DNA from: Maribacter zhoushanensis
GTDB taxonomy: Bacteria > Bacteroidota > Bacteroidia > Flavobacteriales > Flavobacteriaceae
Direction: 5' to 3'
Assembly (NCBI RefSeq): GCF_029350975.1
Contig: NZ_JARKMR010000002.1
Coordinates: 248,001 to 312,000, forward strand
DNA: 64,000 nt
The position numbers and the translations under genes were made by a program. A model generated the notes under the pieces. The model searched no databases, was not told the DNA's origin, and was given only the letters and a program-made list of their open reading frames with translations. Of the stretch, positions 43,828 to 52,718 are shown piece after piece. The first letter of the stretch is position 1. Every line of letters begins with the position of its first letter.

Positions 43828-44760
43828 CTATAATTTTAAGATTCGGTTCGTAGTCGTGTTATAAAGGAAATTGTACTTCAAAGCACCACCTAAATACACA
43901 TCGTTGTCTTGTATGCAAGAATAATAGCTTGTTTGACCATCTAAAATTTCTTTACCTTTTTTAGAAAGGCGAACAGGATTTAAGCTTGTAATCAATGGTT
44001 TTAACCTCGTTAGGGCACGATCGTATTGCGTGTTTGAAAAACCTAGGTTACCTTGGTTTTTAAGCAAAACATCCATGTATTCCGTTTTAGATTTAGGCTT
44101 TCTGTCAATACCAAGTTGTAAAATGGTGTTCTCCATTTCATTTAAACCGTTGTTAATACTAGGAAAACGTTTTAAATGCGTTTTTATAGCATCACCTAGA
44201 TAATCAAATTGATAGTTATTGAAATCTGTTAAGTTTTCTAGACGAATAGGATTATTACTGCAATATAGCTGCCATACATAATCTGCGTATTCCGTATCAT
44301 CTTGTGATAATACCTTCTTGTTATCATACAGACCAAGTAACTGCTCATCAGAAAGCTCATTAAGGCTATACAACTTATTAGACTTGTCTTCTTTACCGCT
44401 ACACACCAATGATATTTGTGCGTATTTTCTGTGGGTTAACAACCAGCTAATAACCGCTAGCATATTTACTTGACAAAAAAGATCATACTCGAACCAAAGA
44501 ACGATATGATCTTGTTGTTTGTGGCTACATAAAGACCTGTATTCTTTGAGGGTCTTTTCTATAAACCAAGATTTTGAAACTTTATAATTTTTATGCAAAA
44601 ACTCGAAACGAGCTTTCCAGAAAGATTCTGTACCTACGTTAGGGAGTGTTTGTCCTTCGCATAGCATTTCGCGCCATGTGATGACATCGCCATCTAAGTT
44701 TAATTTTTGGAGACGTTCGGTGAAAACATCGCCGTTGGTTATGTGCAAGAGAGAACTCAT
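43828..44760 (-). CDS. DUF1835-domain protein
   Basis: 310 residues. Opening HITNGDVFTERLQKLNLDGD, with VITWREMLCEG and an Asp/Glu-rich middle (ILWFEYDLFCQVNM-like), the pattern of DUF1835. Function unknown; a hydrolase- or sulfotransferase-like fold has been suggested. No membrane segment. It precedes the nucleoside phosphorylase by 1 bp, so the two are likely translated from one transcript. Confidence 0.78.
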   Translation of the reverse strand: MSSLLHITNGDVFTERLQKLNLDGDVITWREMLCEGQTLPNVGTESFWKARFEFLHKNYKVSKSWFIEKTLKEYRSLCSHKQQDHIVLWFEYDLFCQVNMLAVISWLLTHRKYAQISLVCSGKEDKSNKLYSLNELSDEQLLGLYDNKKVLSQDDTEYADYVWQLYCSNNPIRLENLTDFNNYQFDYLGDAIKTHLKRFPSINNGLNEMENTILQLGIDRKPKSKTEYMDVLLKNQGNLGFSNTQYDRALTRLKPLITSLNPVRLSKKGKEILDGQTSYYSCIQDNDVYLGGALKYNFLYNTTTNRILKL

Positions 44761-44867
44761 ACCAGCTTTGATTTAGTTTGATTAGATTAAAAATAATACT
44801 AATAACAACGTTATAAAATTATTTAACAGAAAACAAATGGAACTTTCAAGGTAGTGATTTTGCTTAA

Positions 44868-45197
44868 TTAACCACCTACTCGCTTAACAGAAAAGCCTTT
44901 ATCTTTCAGTATTGCCATGATTTTGTCCCTGTAATCACCTTGAATGATTATTTTATCATCCTTAAAACTACCGCCAACACTTAATTTGGTCTTTAATTCT
45001 TTCGCTAATTTCTTAAAATCTTCATCGGCGCCAGTGTATCCCTCTAAAATTGTAATCGGTTTGCCCTTACGCTTTTCGTACTTGCAAATAATAGGGTCGT
45101 CTTGAAGCCAAATGGGATTATCTACTTTTTTTTCAACGGGAATTTCCTCTGCTTCGTGATCAGGAAATAAGTTTTTTAATTGGTCTTTGAGATCCAT
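44868..45197 (-). CDS. SUI1/eIF1-like translation factor (YciH family)
   Basis: 109 residues: an N-terminal tail then a SUI1 domain (ITILEGYTGADEDFKKLAKE, VGGSFKDDKIIIQGDYRDKI). These bacterial eIF1 homologues bind the ribosome and may affect start-site fidelity. 5 bp downstream of the 2OG oxygenase gene on the same strand, so cotranscribed. Confidence 0.88.
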   Translation of the reverse strand: MDLKDQLKNLFPDHEAEEIPVEKKVDNPIWLQDDPIICKYEKRKGKPITILEGYTGADEDFKKLAKELKTKLSVGGSFKDDKIIIQGDYRDKIMAILKDKGFSVKRVGG

Positions 45198-45202
45198 AAT
45201 GC

Positions 45203-46153
45203 TTACTTTTTAATTAATCCAAGGTCGATTAATCTTTCATGTAAAAATTCACCTGCCGTAATATCTTCGTACAACTTTGGGTGGTCTTCATCAATACAGT
45301 TCTCCAAGCAATTTAAAGGCATTTCACTAACGGGATGCATGAAAAATGGAACAGAGTATCTAGAAGTACCCCATAATTCTCTTGGTGGGTTAACTACTTG
45401 ATGTATGGTAGATAATAATTTGTTGTTCGTTAGACGGCTAAGCATATCACCTACATTGATCATCAATTGATCTGGTCTTGCAATTGCATCAACCCATTCG
45501 CCATCGTGGTTTTGTACCTGAAGACCTTTGCCATGGGCACCCATTAATAATGTTATCAGATTAATGTCACCATGAGCGGCAGCTCTTACCGCATTTTTAG
45601 GTTCAGATGTAATTGGTGGGTAATGTATTGGTCTTAAAATTGAATTTCCATTTTTAATGAAATCATCAAAGTAGAATTCATCTAGGTTTAAGTGCAACGC
45701 CAGGGCACGTAATACGTATCTGGCAGTCTTTTCTAACATTTTATAGGTTTCCTTGCCTACTTCGTTAAATTTAGGAAGCTCTTTAACAATGACGTTGGCA
45801 GGGTATTCCTTTTCAAGCTTATCGTTATCTTCTACATATTGACCAAAATGCCAAAATTCCTTTAAATCACCTTCTTTTCTGCCTTTAGCATGCTCTTTGC
45901 CAAAAGAAGTATAGCCACGTTGGCCACCTATGCCTTCAATTTGGTATCCGTCTTTAACTTCAGCGGGTAAATCAAAGAATTCTTTAATTTCTGAATATAA
46001 TGTATCTACAAATTCTTCCGATAAAAAATGCCCGCTTAACGCTACGAATCCTATATCTTCAAATGCTTTTCCAATTTCATCAATAAACTTTTGTTTTCTT
46101 TTTGGGTCTTCCGACAGAAAATCCGACAAATCAACACTGGGTACTAAGCTCAT
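45203..46153 (-). CDS. Isopenicillin-N-synthase-like 2-oxoglutarate/Fe(II) oxygenase
   Basis: 316 residues. The Fe site is His-x-Asp in AAHGDINLITLL and a distal His in LSTIHQVVNPP; the 2OG-binding RxS is in SRYSVPFF. The N-terminal DIOX_N region is VDLSDFLSEDPKRKQKF. Cytosolic. No beta-lactam genes are nearby; similar proteins act on diverse substrates, so the reaction is unknown. Upstream neighbour on the same strand of SUI1. Confidence 0.85.
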   Translation of the reverse strand: MSLVPSVDLSDFLSEDPKRKQKFIDEIGKAFEDIGFVALSGHFLSEEFVDTLYSEIKEFFDLPAEVKDGYQIEGIGGQRGYTSFGKEHAKGRKEGDLKEFWHFGQYVEDNDKLEKEYPANVIVKELPKFNEVGKETYKMLEKTARYVLRALALHLNLDEFYFDDFIKNGNSILRPIHYPPITSEPKNAVRAAAHGDINLITLLMGAHGKGLQVQNHDGEWVDAIARPDQLMINVGDMLSRLTNNKLLSTIHQVVNPPRELWGTSRYSVPFFMHPVSEMPLNCLENCIDEDHPKLYEDITAGEFLHERLIDLGLIKK

Positions 46154-46275
46154 ATTTTAAAAGATTTTACGTAAAATTAATAATTATTGTCCATTTATAA
46201 GCGTTGTTATAAACGATACTTGCTATATGCATTTTTGTTACATTTATATTTTAATAGCCAAAATTGACCTAATCA

Positions 46276-48252
46276 ATGAATTACACCGATTTTAAAGTAG
46301 CTCAAGATGTTAAGTTAGCACTGTATAAATCAATGCTTAAACCTCGTATGGTCGAGGAAAAAATGCTGGTTTTACTACGTCAGGGCAAGGTTTCTAAATG
46401 GTTTAGCGGTATTGGTCAAGAGGCTATCTCTGTTGGTGTTACTTCCGCTTTAAGTAGTGATGAATATATACTTCCTATGCATAGAAACCTAGGTGTGTTC
46501 ACTACAAGGGAGATTCCGCTTTATAGATTGTTTGCTCAATGGCAGGGTAAGGCAAGTGGTTTTACACAAGGTAGAGATCGTAGTTTTCATTTTGGAACGC
46601 AAGATTTTAAAATTGTGGGTATGATTTCGCATTTAGGACCTCAGTTAGGTGTTGCTGATGGCATAGCACTTGCGCATAAATTAAAAAACGAAAAGAAGGT
46701 TACCGCAGTATTTACCGGTGAAGGAGGTACTAGCGAAGGAGATTTTCATGAAGCCTTGAACGTTGCCTCGGTTTGGGATTTACCAGTGCTTTTCTGTGTC
46801 GAGAATAATGGATACGGATTATCAACACCCACCAACGAGCAATTTAGATGTGGGAACATTGCGGATAAGGGTGCAGGATATGGAATGGAGTCTCATATTA
46901 TAGACGGGAACAATATATTAGAGGTCTTTTTTAAAGTGTCTCATTTGGTCAGGGATATGAGAATTAACCCTAGACCGGTGTTATTGGAGTTTAAGACTTT
47001 TCGTATGCGTGGGCATGAAGAAGCAAGCGGGACAAAATATGTGCCACAAGAACTTTTAGATACATGGGCAGCGAAAGATCCTTTAGAAAATTATACGCAT
47101 TATCTTATAGGCGAAAAGTTATTGACCGAAGAGAGCATTGCAAACTATAAGGCAGATATTCAAGCTGAAATAGATGAACATTTAAGGATAGCTATTAGTG
47201 AAGATACAATTTCACCTAATGAAAGTAAAGAATTAAATGAAGTATATCAAAAAACTGATTTAAAAGAAATTAGACCTAGTAGATTTGTTACGAATATACG
47301 CTTGGTCGATGCAATTTCTGAAGGATTACGACAGTCCATGAAGAAATTTGACAATCTTGTCATCATGGGGCAAGACGTTGCAGAATATGGTGGGGTATTT
47401 AAAATAACCGACGGTTTTGTAAATGACTTTGGCAAAGAGCGCGTACGTAACACACCCATCTGTGAATCGGCAATTGTATCGGCAGCTATGGGATTGTCCA
47501 TTAACGGAATGAAGGCGGTTGTGGAGATGCAATTTGCAGATTTTGCGAGTAGTGGATTTAACCCTATAGTTAATTATTTAGCGAAGAGTTATTACCGTTG
47601 GGGCGAAAAAGCGGATGTTGTTATTAGAATGCCTTGTGGCGGTGGTGTTGCTGCCGGACCATTTCATTCACAAACAAATGAAGCGTGGTTTACTAAAACT
47701 CCCGGTCTAAAAGTAGTATATCCTGCATTTCCTTATGATGCAAAAGGTTTGTTGACAACTGCTATAGAAGACCCTAATCCAGTTCTGTTTTTTGAACATA
47801 AGGGATTATATAGAAGTCTTTATCAGGAAGTCCCTGTGGATTACTATACATTACCATTAGGTAAGGCAAGTCTTTTAAAACAAGGTGATCAGATTAGCAT
47901 TGTAACCTATGGTGCTGGTGTGCATTGGGCTTTAGAAGCTTTGGAGAATAATCCAGAGATACGGGCAGACCTTTTAGATTTAAGAACCTTACAGCCTTTA
48001 GATACTAAGGCTATTTATGATTCTGTGGTAAGAACAGGAAAATTGATTATTCTTCAAGAAGATAGCTTGTTTGGTGGTATTGCCAGTGATATTTCTGCTA
48101 TGGTAATGGAAAATTGCTTTGAGTATTTAGACGGACCAATAAAAAGAGTGGGTAGTCTAGAAACTCCTATTCCTTTCGATGCTAACTTAGAGCAGCAATA
48201 TCTTGCAAAATCAAGATTTGAATCTGATTTAAAAGAACTAATCGCGTATTAG
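46276..48252 (+). CDS. Fused E1 alpha-beta of a branched-chain 2-oxoacid dehydrogenase
   Basis: 658 residues. The alpha part (about 1-325) binds thiamine diphosphate: FTGEGGTSEGDFHEALNVA and ENNGYG. The beta part (about 335-658) begins ITDGFVNDFGKERVRNTP-like segments and ends with LVIMGQDVAEYGG, SFG-type and HSQTNEAWFTKTPGLKVVYP. It decarboxylates 2-oxoisovalerate-type acids, giving branched acyl-CoA with E2 and E3, which are absent here. The fused layout is normal in Bacteroidota; branched acyl-CoA may supply starters for branched fatty acids. Confidence 0.92.
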   Translation: MNYTDFKVAQDVKLALYKSMLKPRMVEEKMLVLLRQGKVSKWFSGIGQEAISVGVTSALSSDEYILPMHRNLGVFTTREIPLYRLFAQWQGKASGFTQGRDRSFHFGTQDFKIVGMISHLGPQLGVADGIALAHKLKNEKKVTAVFTGEGGTSEGDFHEALNVASVWDLPVLFCVENNGYGLSTPTNEQFRCGNIADKGAGYGMESHIIDGNNILEVFFKVSHLVRDMRINPRPVLLEFKTFRMRGHEEASGTKYVPQELLDTWAAKDPLENYTHYLIGEKLLTEESIANYKADIQAEIDEHLRIAISEDTISPNESKELNEVYQKTDLKEIRPSRFVTNIRLVDAISEGLRQSMKKFDNLVIMGQDVAEYGGVFKITDGFVNDFGKERVRNTPICESAIVSAAMGLSINGMKAVVEMQFADFASSGFNPIVNYLAKSYYRWGEKADVVIRMPCGGGVAAGPFHSQTNEAWFTKTPGLKVVYPAFPYDAKGLLTTAIEDPNPVLFFEHKGLYRSLYQEVPVDYYTLPLGKASLLKQGDQISIVTYGAGVHWALEALENNPEIRADLLDLRTLQPLDTKAIYDSVVRTGKLIILQEDSLFGGIASDISAMVMENCFEYLDGPIKRVGSLETPIPFDANLEQQYLAKSRFESDLKELIAY

Positions 48253-48311
48253 TTAAACTGCATTGGGCTAACCCGTAATACATACTAAAAGAGCAAATGT
48301 TAAAATTTCTA

Positions 48312-48337
48312 CGGCTGCCGACTGGGCTGGCAAGCCG
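48312..48337 (+). other. GC-rich hairpin downstream of the E1 gene
   Basis: CGGCT/AGCCG and GCC/GGC pair around a 9-nt loop with a one-base bulge. GC is far above the local average. No T-tract follows, so it is not a standard terminator; possibly part of a structured RNA. Confidence 0.35.
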
Positions 48338-48427
48338 CAAAGCATTATAAAAGCGCGTCTTGAGTAAACCCGTTAACAAATTTGTTAAAAGAGGTAATAG
48401 GTAATCATGTTTAGCAACATCTTTGCA

Positions 48428-48475
48428 TTGTCATTTGGTCGAATAAATGGATTTTTTTCATCCAACAAATGACAA
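48428..48475 (+). promoter_or_regulatory. 48-nt hairpin in the leader of the lipocalin-ompA operon
   Basis: TTGTCATTTG (48428-48437) pairs perfectly with CAAATGACAA (48466-48475), and TGGAT/ATCCA pairs inside around a T-rich loop. It lies about 35 nt upstream of the ATG at 48510. The rest of the 257-bp gap (48253-48509) contains no gene. Confidence 0.5.
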
Positions 48476-48509
48476 TTAACGTATATAAATCAAACCTAAA
48501 TATTTACTT

Positions 48510-48989
48510 ATGAAAAAAATGATTTGGCTTTTTAGTATTATGCTTTTAGCATCTTCATGTTCAGTGTCTAAAGATGCTAGAGCAAAGCGCAATCTATTAA
48601 GCGGCACATGGGCATTGAATAATGTTTCTTTTGAGGGCAACACGGGCAACGTTAAAGCAGTATTGTTCAATGACGTTGAAGATATTTGCTTGGAAGGTAG
48701 TGAGTGGTTCTTTCGTGACAACAACAGCACAGGGAGATACACTATTAATCCATCAACTTTCTGTACCGGTGGAGACCGCTATATTAGATGGTCTGTTGTA
48801 GAGCGTGAAGAGAACTACACTAGCCAGTTACAGTTTAAATTTATTAACGAAAAAAATCAGGATATTTCTGGAGGTGCTGGTTACCGTTTAAACATTGAAA
48901 ATCTTACAGAGTCGGCTATGACCTTAAAATCTAATGTCATGGTAGAAGGTGCTCCGGTAAATGTCGTTTACGAATTCAGTAAAAAATAA
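48510..48989 (+). CDS. Lipocalin-like lipoprotein
   Basis: 159 residues with a lipoprotein signal (FSIMLLASSCSVSKD). The mature part starts with the lipocalin-like GTWALNNVSFEG and alternating strands (GSEWFFRDNNSTGRYTINP, then WSVVEREENYTSQLQFKFI). Eight-strand barrel expected; ligand unknown. 28 bp ahead of the OmpA-family gene, in one operon, with a 48-nt hairpin in the leader. Confidence 0.75.
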   Translation: MKKMIWLFSIMLLASSCSVSKDARAKRNLLSGTWALNNVSFEGNTGNVKAVLFNDVEDICLEGSEWFFRDNNSTGRYTINPSTFCTGGDRYIRWSVVEREENYTSQLQFKFINEKNQDISGGAGYRLNIENLTESAMTLKSNVMVEGAPVNVVYEFSKK

Positions 48990-49017
48990 AATCTACTAAA
49001 AAATTTAATATAAGCAT

Positions 49018-49710
49018 ATGAAAACAATGATATTACGTAGAACTAGTTACGTTCTTGCTCTTGCCTTGGTAATGAGCTGTAGCACTATAAAAAATGCAAA
49101 TAAAACACAAAAAGGAGCCGCAATAGGTGCTACTGGTGGGGCTGTAATCGGTGGTATTTTAGGAAATAACGTTGGTAGTGGTAACAATACTGCATTGGGT
49201 GCTATTCTAGGTGCTGCAATAGGCGGTGCTGCTGGTGGTTATATTGGTAATAGAATGGACCGCCAAGCGGAGCAAATAGAAGAAGAAATTCCTGGAGCAG
49301 AGGTAAAGCGTGTTGGTGAAGGTATTAACGTAACTTTTAATGAAGATGCCGGTGTGTATTTTGATACCAATAAAAGTAATGTTCAAGGTACATCTGCAGT
49401 TACTTTAGATAAATTGGTTAGTATTTTTAAAGAATACCCTCAGTCTAATATTTTAATTGAAGGCCATACGGATAGTGCAGGTGCCGAAGATTATAATTTA
49501 AACCTGTCCAAGCAAAGAGCAGAATCTGTTACCAACTATTTAGTTAGTCAAGGTATTGATGCTAGCCGTTTTGACACCAAATGGTATGGTGAAACACAGC
49601 CTGTAGGTGATAATACTACTACAGCCGGTAAAGCAAAGAATAGACGTGTAGAATTGGCTATTGTGGCTAGTGAGTCCTTAAAACAAGAGGCACAAACCCA
49701 AACTAACTAA
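49018..49710 (+). CDS. OmpA-family lipoprotein with glycine-zipper domain
   Basis: 230 residues. Lipoprotein signal (ALALVMSCSTIKN), then a glycine-zipper repeat (GAAIGATGGAVIGGILG, GAAIGGAAGGYIGNRMD) and a C-terminal OmpA domain (VTFNEDAGVYFDTNKS, EGHTDSAGAEDYNLNLSKQR, then NRRVELAIV). Peptidoglycan binding via the conserved Asp/Arg. Probably holds the outer membrane to the wall. Second gene of its operon; a terminator follows. Confidence 0.9.
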   Translation: MKTMILRRTSYVLALALVMSCSTIKNANKTQKGAAIGATGGAVIGGILGNNVGSGNNTALGAILGAAIGGAAGGYIGNRMDRQAEQIEEEIPGAEVKRVGEGINVTFNEDAGVYFDTNKSNVQGTSAVTLDKLVSIFKEYPQSNILIEGHTDSAGAEDYNLNLSKQRAESVTNYLVSQGIDASRFDTKWYGETQPVGDNTTTAGKAKNRRVELAIVASESLKQEAQTQTN

Positions 49711-49740
49711 GAGATATAAATATTAGTATTGAGTTAAAAT

Positions 49741-49769
49741 AAAAGCCCTGCATTTGCAGGGCTTTTTTG
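49741..49769 (+). terminator. Intrinsic terminator between ompA and the polyketide operon
   Basis: AAAAGCCCTGC/GCAGGGCTTTT with a 4-nt loop and a T-tract. It ends only 22 bp before the GTG start of the oxidoreductase gene. Confidence 0.85.
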
Positions 49770-49791
49770 TTTTTGGTGTAACTTCAATGCG

Positions 49792-50913
49792 GTGAAAGAA
49801 CATGGCATATTAGTTATTGGAGGTGGATTGGCCGGATTAACTGCTGCCGTTCATTTGGCTTTGCAAGGTCTGGATGTTGCCGTTATAGAAATGCAAGCAT
49901 ATCCACACCATAAAGTATGCGGAGAATATGTGTCCAAAGAAATAGAACCATATTTAAAAAGATTAGGGATAGACTTAGAGTCTCATGGTGCCATAGAAAT
50001 TACTAAATTTCAAATAACTACTACTGATGGATTTATGGTGGAAACCGATTTGCCATTGGGCGGATTCGGTATTAGTAGATATGCACTTGATAATTTGCTT
50101 TTTGAACGAGCAAAGTCACTTGGCGTTGTTTTTTACTTTGAGAAGGTCATAGCAACCGCATTCAAGAATGATATTTTCACTATTACAACCAAGTCTAATC
50201 ACTATTCTTCTAAAGTTGCTATAGGAGCTTACGGTAAACGATCGGTTTTAGATAGAAATTTAGATAGGGCATTCAGTAAGAAAAAACAATCGTGGCTGGC
50301 GGTAAAGGCACATTATGAACTTAAAGATTTTCAGGAAGATCTAGTGGCTCTACACAATTTTAATGGCGGTTATGGCGGACTATCAAGAACAGAAACCGGA
50401 GTGGTAAACTTCTGTTATTTAGTGAATTATGAAAGTTTTAAAAAGTATAAAGATGTCCAAAGTTTCAATGCTAAAGTAGTAGCAGAAAACCCATTTTTAA
50501 AACAGTTTTTATCAAATGCAAGACCTGTTTTTGAGCAACCTTTTACCATTGCCCAAATTGCCTTTGATCAGAAAGATAATGTTGTTGACCATATGTTGAT
50601 GTGCGGCGATACGGCAGGTCTAATTCATCCACTTTGTGGTAATGGTATGGCTATGGCTATTCATAGTGCTAAGATTGCTTCTGAATTAATATCAAAATAC
50701 TTTAGTGAATCAGATTACAAACGTAGCGACTTAGAACATGACTATAAAAAGGCTTGGTCAAAAGCTTTTAGTGTTCGTTTATGGTTTGGTAGAAAATTAC
50801 AGTCCGTCTTAATGAATAAAACATTAGTTTCAATGGGAATTAAATCTGTCGGAAAATCAAAATCAATATTGAAGTTTATTATTTCTAAAACCCACGGAGA
50901 ATTAATATCGTAA
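49792..50913 (+). CDS. FAD-dependent oxidoreductase (geranylgeranyl-reductase-like) of the polyketide operon
   Basis: 373 residues. The Rossmann motif is VIGGGLAGLTAA at residues 8-19, then VCGEYVSKE, and the FAD end GDTAGLIHPLCGNGMAMAIHSA. The GTG start (49792) is required, as the Rossmann strand begins a few codons later. The nearest characterised parallel is the flavoprotein monooxygenase SrsC that oxidises type III polyketide products; a reductase is the alternative. Stop and next start overlap (TAATG). Confidence 0.83.
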   Translation: MKEHGILVIGGGLAGLTAAVHLALQGLDVAVIEMQAYPHHKVCGEYVSKEIEPYLKRLGIDLESHGAIEITKFQITTTDGFMVETDLPLGGFGISRYALDNLLFERAKSLGVVFYFEKVIATAFKNDIFTITTKSNHYSSKVAIGAYGKRSVLDRNLDRAFSKKKQSWLAVKAHYELKDFQEDLVALHNFNGGYGGLSRTETGVVNFCYLVNYESFKKYKDVQSFNAKVVAENPFLKQFLSNARPVFEQPFTIAQIAFDQKDNVVDHMLMCGDTAGLIHPLCGNGMAMAIHSAKIASELISKYFSESDYKRSDLEHDYKKAWSKAFSVRLWFGRKLQSVLMNKTLVSMGIKSVGKSKSILKFIISKTHGELIS

Positions 50914-51620
50914 TGGTAGATTTTACACAAAGAAGTAGTGAAGTGGAGATTATGGATACCTTTTCTGGTACAACTAATGAGCTAGAAACTATTCTGCAAG
51001 ACATCAATAGGGTAAATAGGTTACTTGGAGGGTATAGTATTACATTAGATGCTGTATTTGAGTTGATTAGTTCTAATTTAAAAGAATCGTATACGATTTT
51101 AGACATGGGTTGTGCAGAAGGAACCATGTTGAGAAAGCTGGCTGATGAAGCTAGAAAGCGAAATATTAAACTAAAACTGATAGGGATAGATTTTAACGAC
51201 CAAGGATTACAGTTGGCAAAACAATATCCATCTGATTACCCTGAGATTAGTTATTTAAATACCGATATTTTGGAAACTGATTTCTCTGATTGGAAAATTG
51301 ATGTGGTGATGACGACGTTGACATTGCACCATTTTACAGATGACGGTGTAGTTCAGTTCGTGAATAGGTTTGTTTCTATAGCAAAGTTGGGTGTGGTCAT
51401 TAATGATTTACAACGGAGTCCGGTCGCATACTATTTGTTTAAAGCATTTAGTTTCTTTTTTATTAAAACAGAAATAGGGAAAAAAGATGGTCTTTTATCC
51501 ATTCTTAGGGCATTTAAGAAAGAAGAATTGCAACATTTTGCGCATCAGGTTACGAATGCATCTCACCACATAAAATGGAAATGGGCATTTAGATATGTAT
51601 GGGTATTAAAAAAGAAATAA
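50913..51620 (+). CDS. Class I SAM-dependent methyltransferase of the polyketide operon
   Basis: 235 residues. SAM-binding motif I is ILDMGCAEGTMLRKLADEA; later motifs VVMTTLTLHHFTDDGVVQF and LGVVINDLQRSPVAYYL. The ATG overlaps the oxidoreductase stop by one base. By analogy with SrsB it may O-methylate the type III PKS product; other C- or O-methylations are possible. A palindrome copy (51085-51098) is inside. Cytosolic. Confidence 0.85.
   Translation: MVDFTQRSSEVEIMDTFSGTTNELETILQDINRVNRLLGGYSITLDAVFELISSNLKESYTILDMGCAEGTMLRKLADEARKRNIKLKLIGIDFNDQGLQLAKQYPSDYPEISYLNTDILETDFSDWKIDVVMTTLTLHHFTDDGVVQFVNRFVSIAKLGVVINDLQRSPVAYYLFKAFSFFFIKTEIGKKDGLLSILRAFKKEELQHFAHQVTNASHHIKWKWAFRYVWVLKKK
51085..51098. 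repeat. Copy 4 of the palindrome, AATCGTATACGATT
   Basis: 14-bp perfect palindrome inside the methyltransferase gene, sharing ATCGTATACGAT with three other copies. Confidence 0.7.
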
Positions 51621-51644
51621 GTAGATTGAAGATTAAGAGCAACT

Positions 51645-52700
51645 ATGAATCATACAAGAATTGTTAGTGTTACAAAAGAATTGCCACCGTATTCTAGAGA
51701 TACCAAGGATATTATTCCACTTGTAGAATTCTGGCTAAGTGGGCAAGAAGAACGTTTCTCAAGAAAAGTCGTTAAGATTTTTGAGGGTGCTGCAGTAGAC
51801 AAGCGATATTCTATAATGCCACCGGAAGACGTATTTGTAACGACTTCTTTTGAGGATAAAAACAAAATATATAGTAGAGAGGCAAAGCGAATGGGGGCTA
51901 ATGTGCTTAAGAACGCACTTGGTAAAAGTAACTGGAAAGCTTCTTCCATAGATTATATCATTACGGTGAGTTGCACGGGTATTATGATTCCGTCTTTAGA
52001 TGCTTACTTGATTAATGAATTGGGCATGCGTAAAGATGTGGTAAGACTTCCGGTAACCGAAATGGGTTGTGCGGCGGGAGTATCCGGTCTCATATATGCC
52101 CATAACTTTTTAAAATCAAATCCCGGTAAACGAATTGCTTTGGTCTCTGTTGAGAGTCCCACTGCAACCTTTCAGCTTCAGGATTATTCCATGGCAAATA
52201 TGGTAAGTGCCGCAATTTTCGGTGACGGTGCGGCTTGTGTGTTGCTATCTTCAGAAGAAGATGCAGTTGGTCCAAAGATAATTGGGGAAGAAATGTATCA
52301 TTTTAAAGATGCTACTCACATGATGGGTTTTGATTTGACCAATCACGGATTAAAAATGATACTTGATCCCGCGGTGCCAGAAACCATTTCTAATCACTTT
52401 GGTGATATCGTTCATCCATTTCTAGAAAAGTATGGTAGTGATATAAATAAAGTAGACCACTTGGTATTTCATCCGGGAGGAAAGAAAATAGTACAAACTG
52501 TAGAATCGCTATTTGGAGCTTTGGGTAAGAATATTGATGATACACGAGAAGTATTACGGTTGTATGGAAATATGAGTAGTGCTACTGTTTTATATGTTTT
52601 AGAGCGTTTTTTAGAAAAAGATATAGCAGCAGGCGATCAGGGGTTAATATTAAGTTTTGGTCCCGGTTTTTCTGCGCAACGGGTTTTAATAGAATGGTAG
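51645..52700 (+). CDS. Type III polyketide synthase (chalcone/alkylresorcinol-synthase-like)
   Basis: 351 residues with the thiolase-fold triad: Cys142 in VTEMGCAAGVSGL, His276 in LVFHPGGKKIV, Asn309 in LYGNMSSATVLYVLE. GFGPG-like loop is FGPGFSAQR near the C-terminus. It condenses malonyl-CoA on an acyl starter without ACP-bound extender and cyclises to resorcinols or pyrones. Context (own KS, dehydratase, reductase, ACP) suggests a long or medium acyl starter made in cis. Compare BpsA, SrsA and ArsB families. Confidence 0.92.
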   Translation: MNHTRIVSVTKELPPYSRDTKDIIPLVEFWLSGQEERFSRKVVKIFEGAAVDKRYSIMPPEDVFVTTSFEDKNKIYSREAKRMGANVLKNALGKSNWKASSIDYIITVSCTGIMIPSLDAYLINELGMRKDVVRLPVTEMGCAAGVSGLIYAHNFLKSNPGKRIALVSVESPTATFQLQDYSMANMVSAAIFGDGAACVLLSSEEDAVGPKIIGEEMYHFKDATHMMGFDLTNHGLKMILDPAVPETISNHFGDIVHPFLEKYGSDINKVDHLVFHPGGKKIVQTVESLFGALGKNIDDTREVLRLYGNMSSATVLYVLERFLEKDIAAGDQGLILSFGPGFSAQRVLIEW

Positions 52701-52718
52701 AATAATCAAATAGCAAAT

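Noticed and set aside
46276..48252. Fused E1 alpha-beta as a frameshift artefact
   Set aside because: Single E1 alpha-beta chains are normal in Bacteroidota and the frame is clean throughout.
48182..48379. Antisense open frame covering the GC-rich hairpin after the E1 gene
   Set aside because: It overlaps the E1 coding end and its sequence looks random, so I do not call it a gene.
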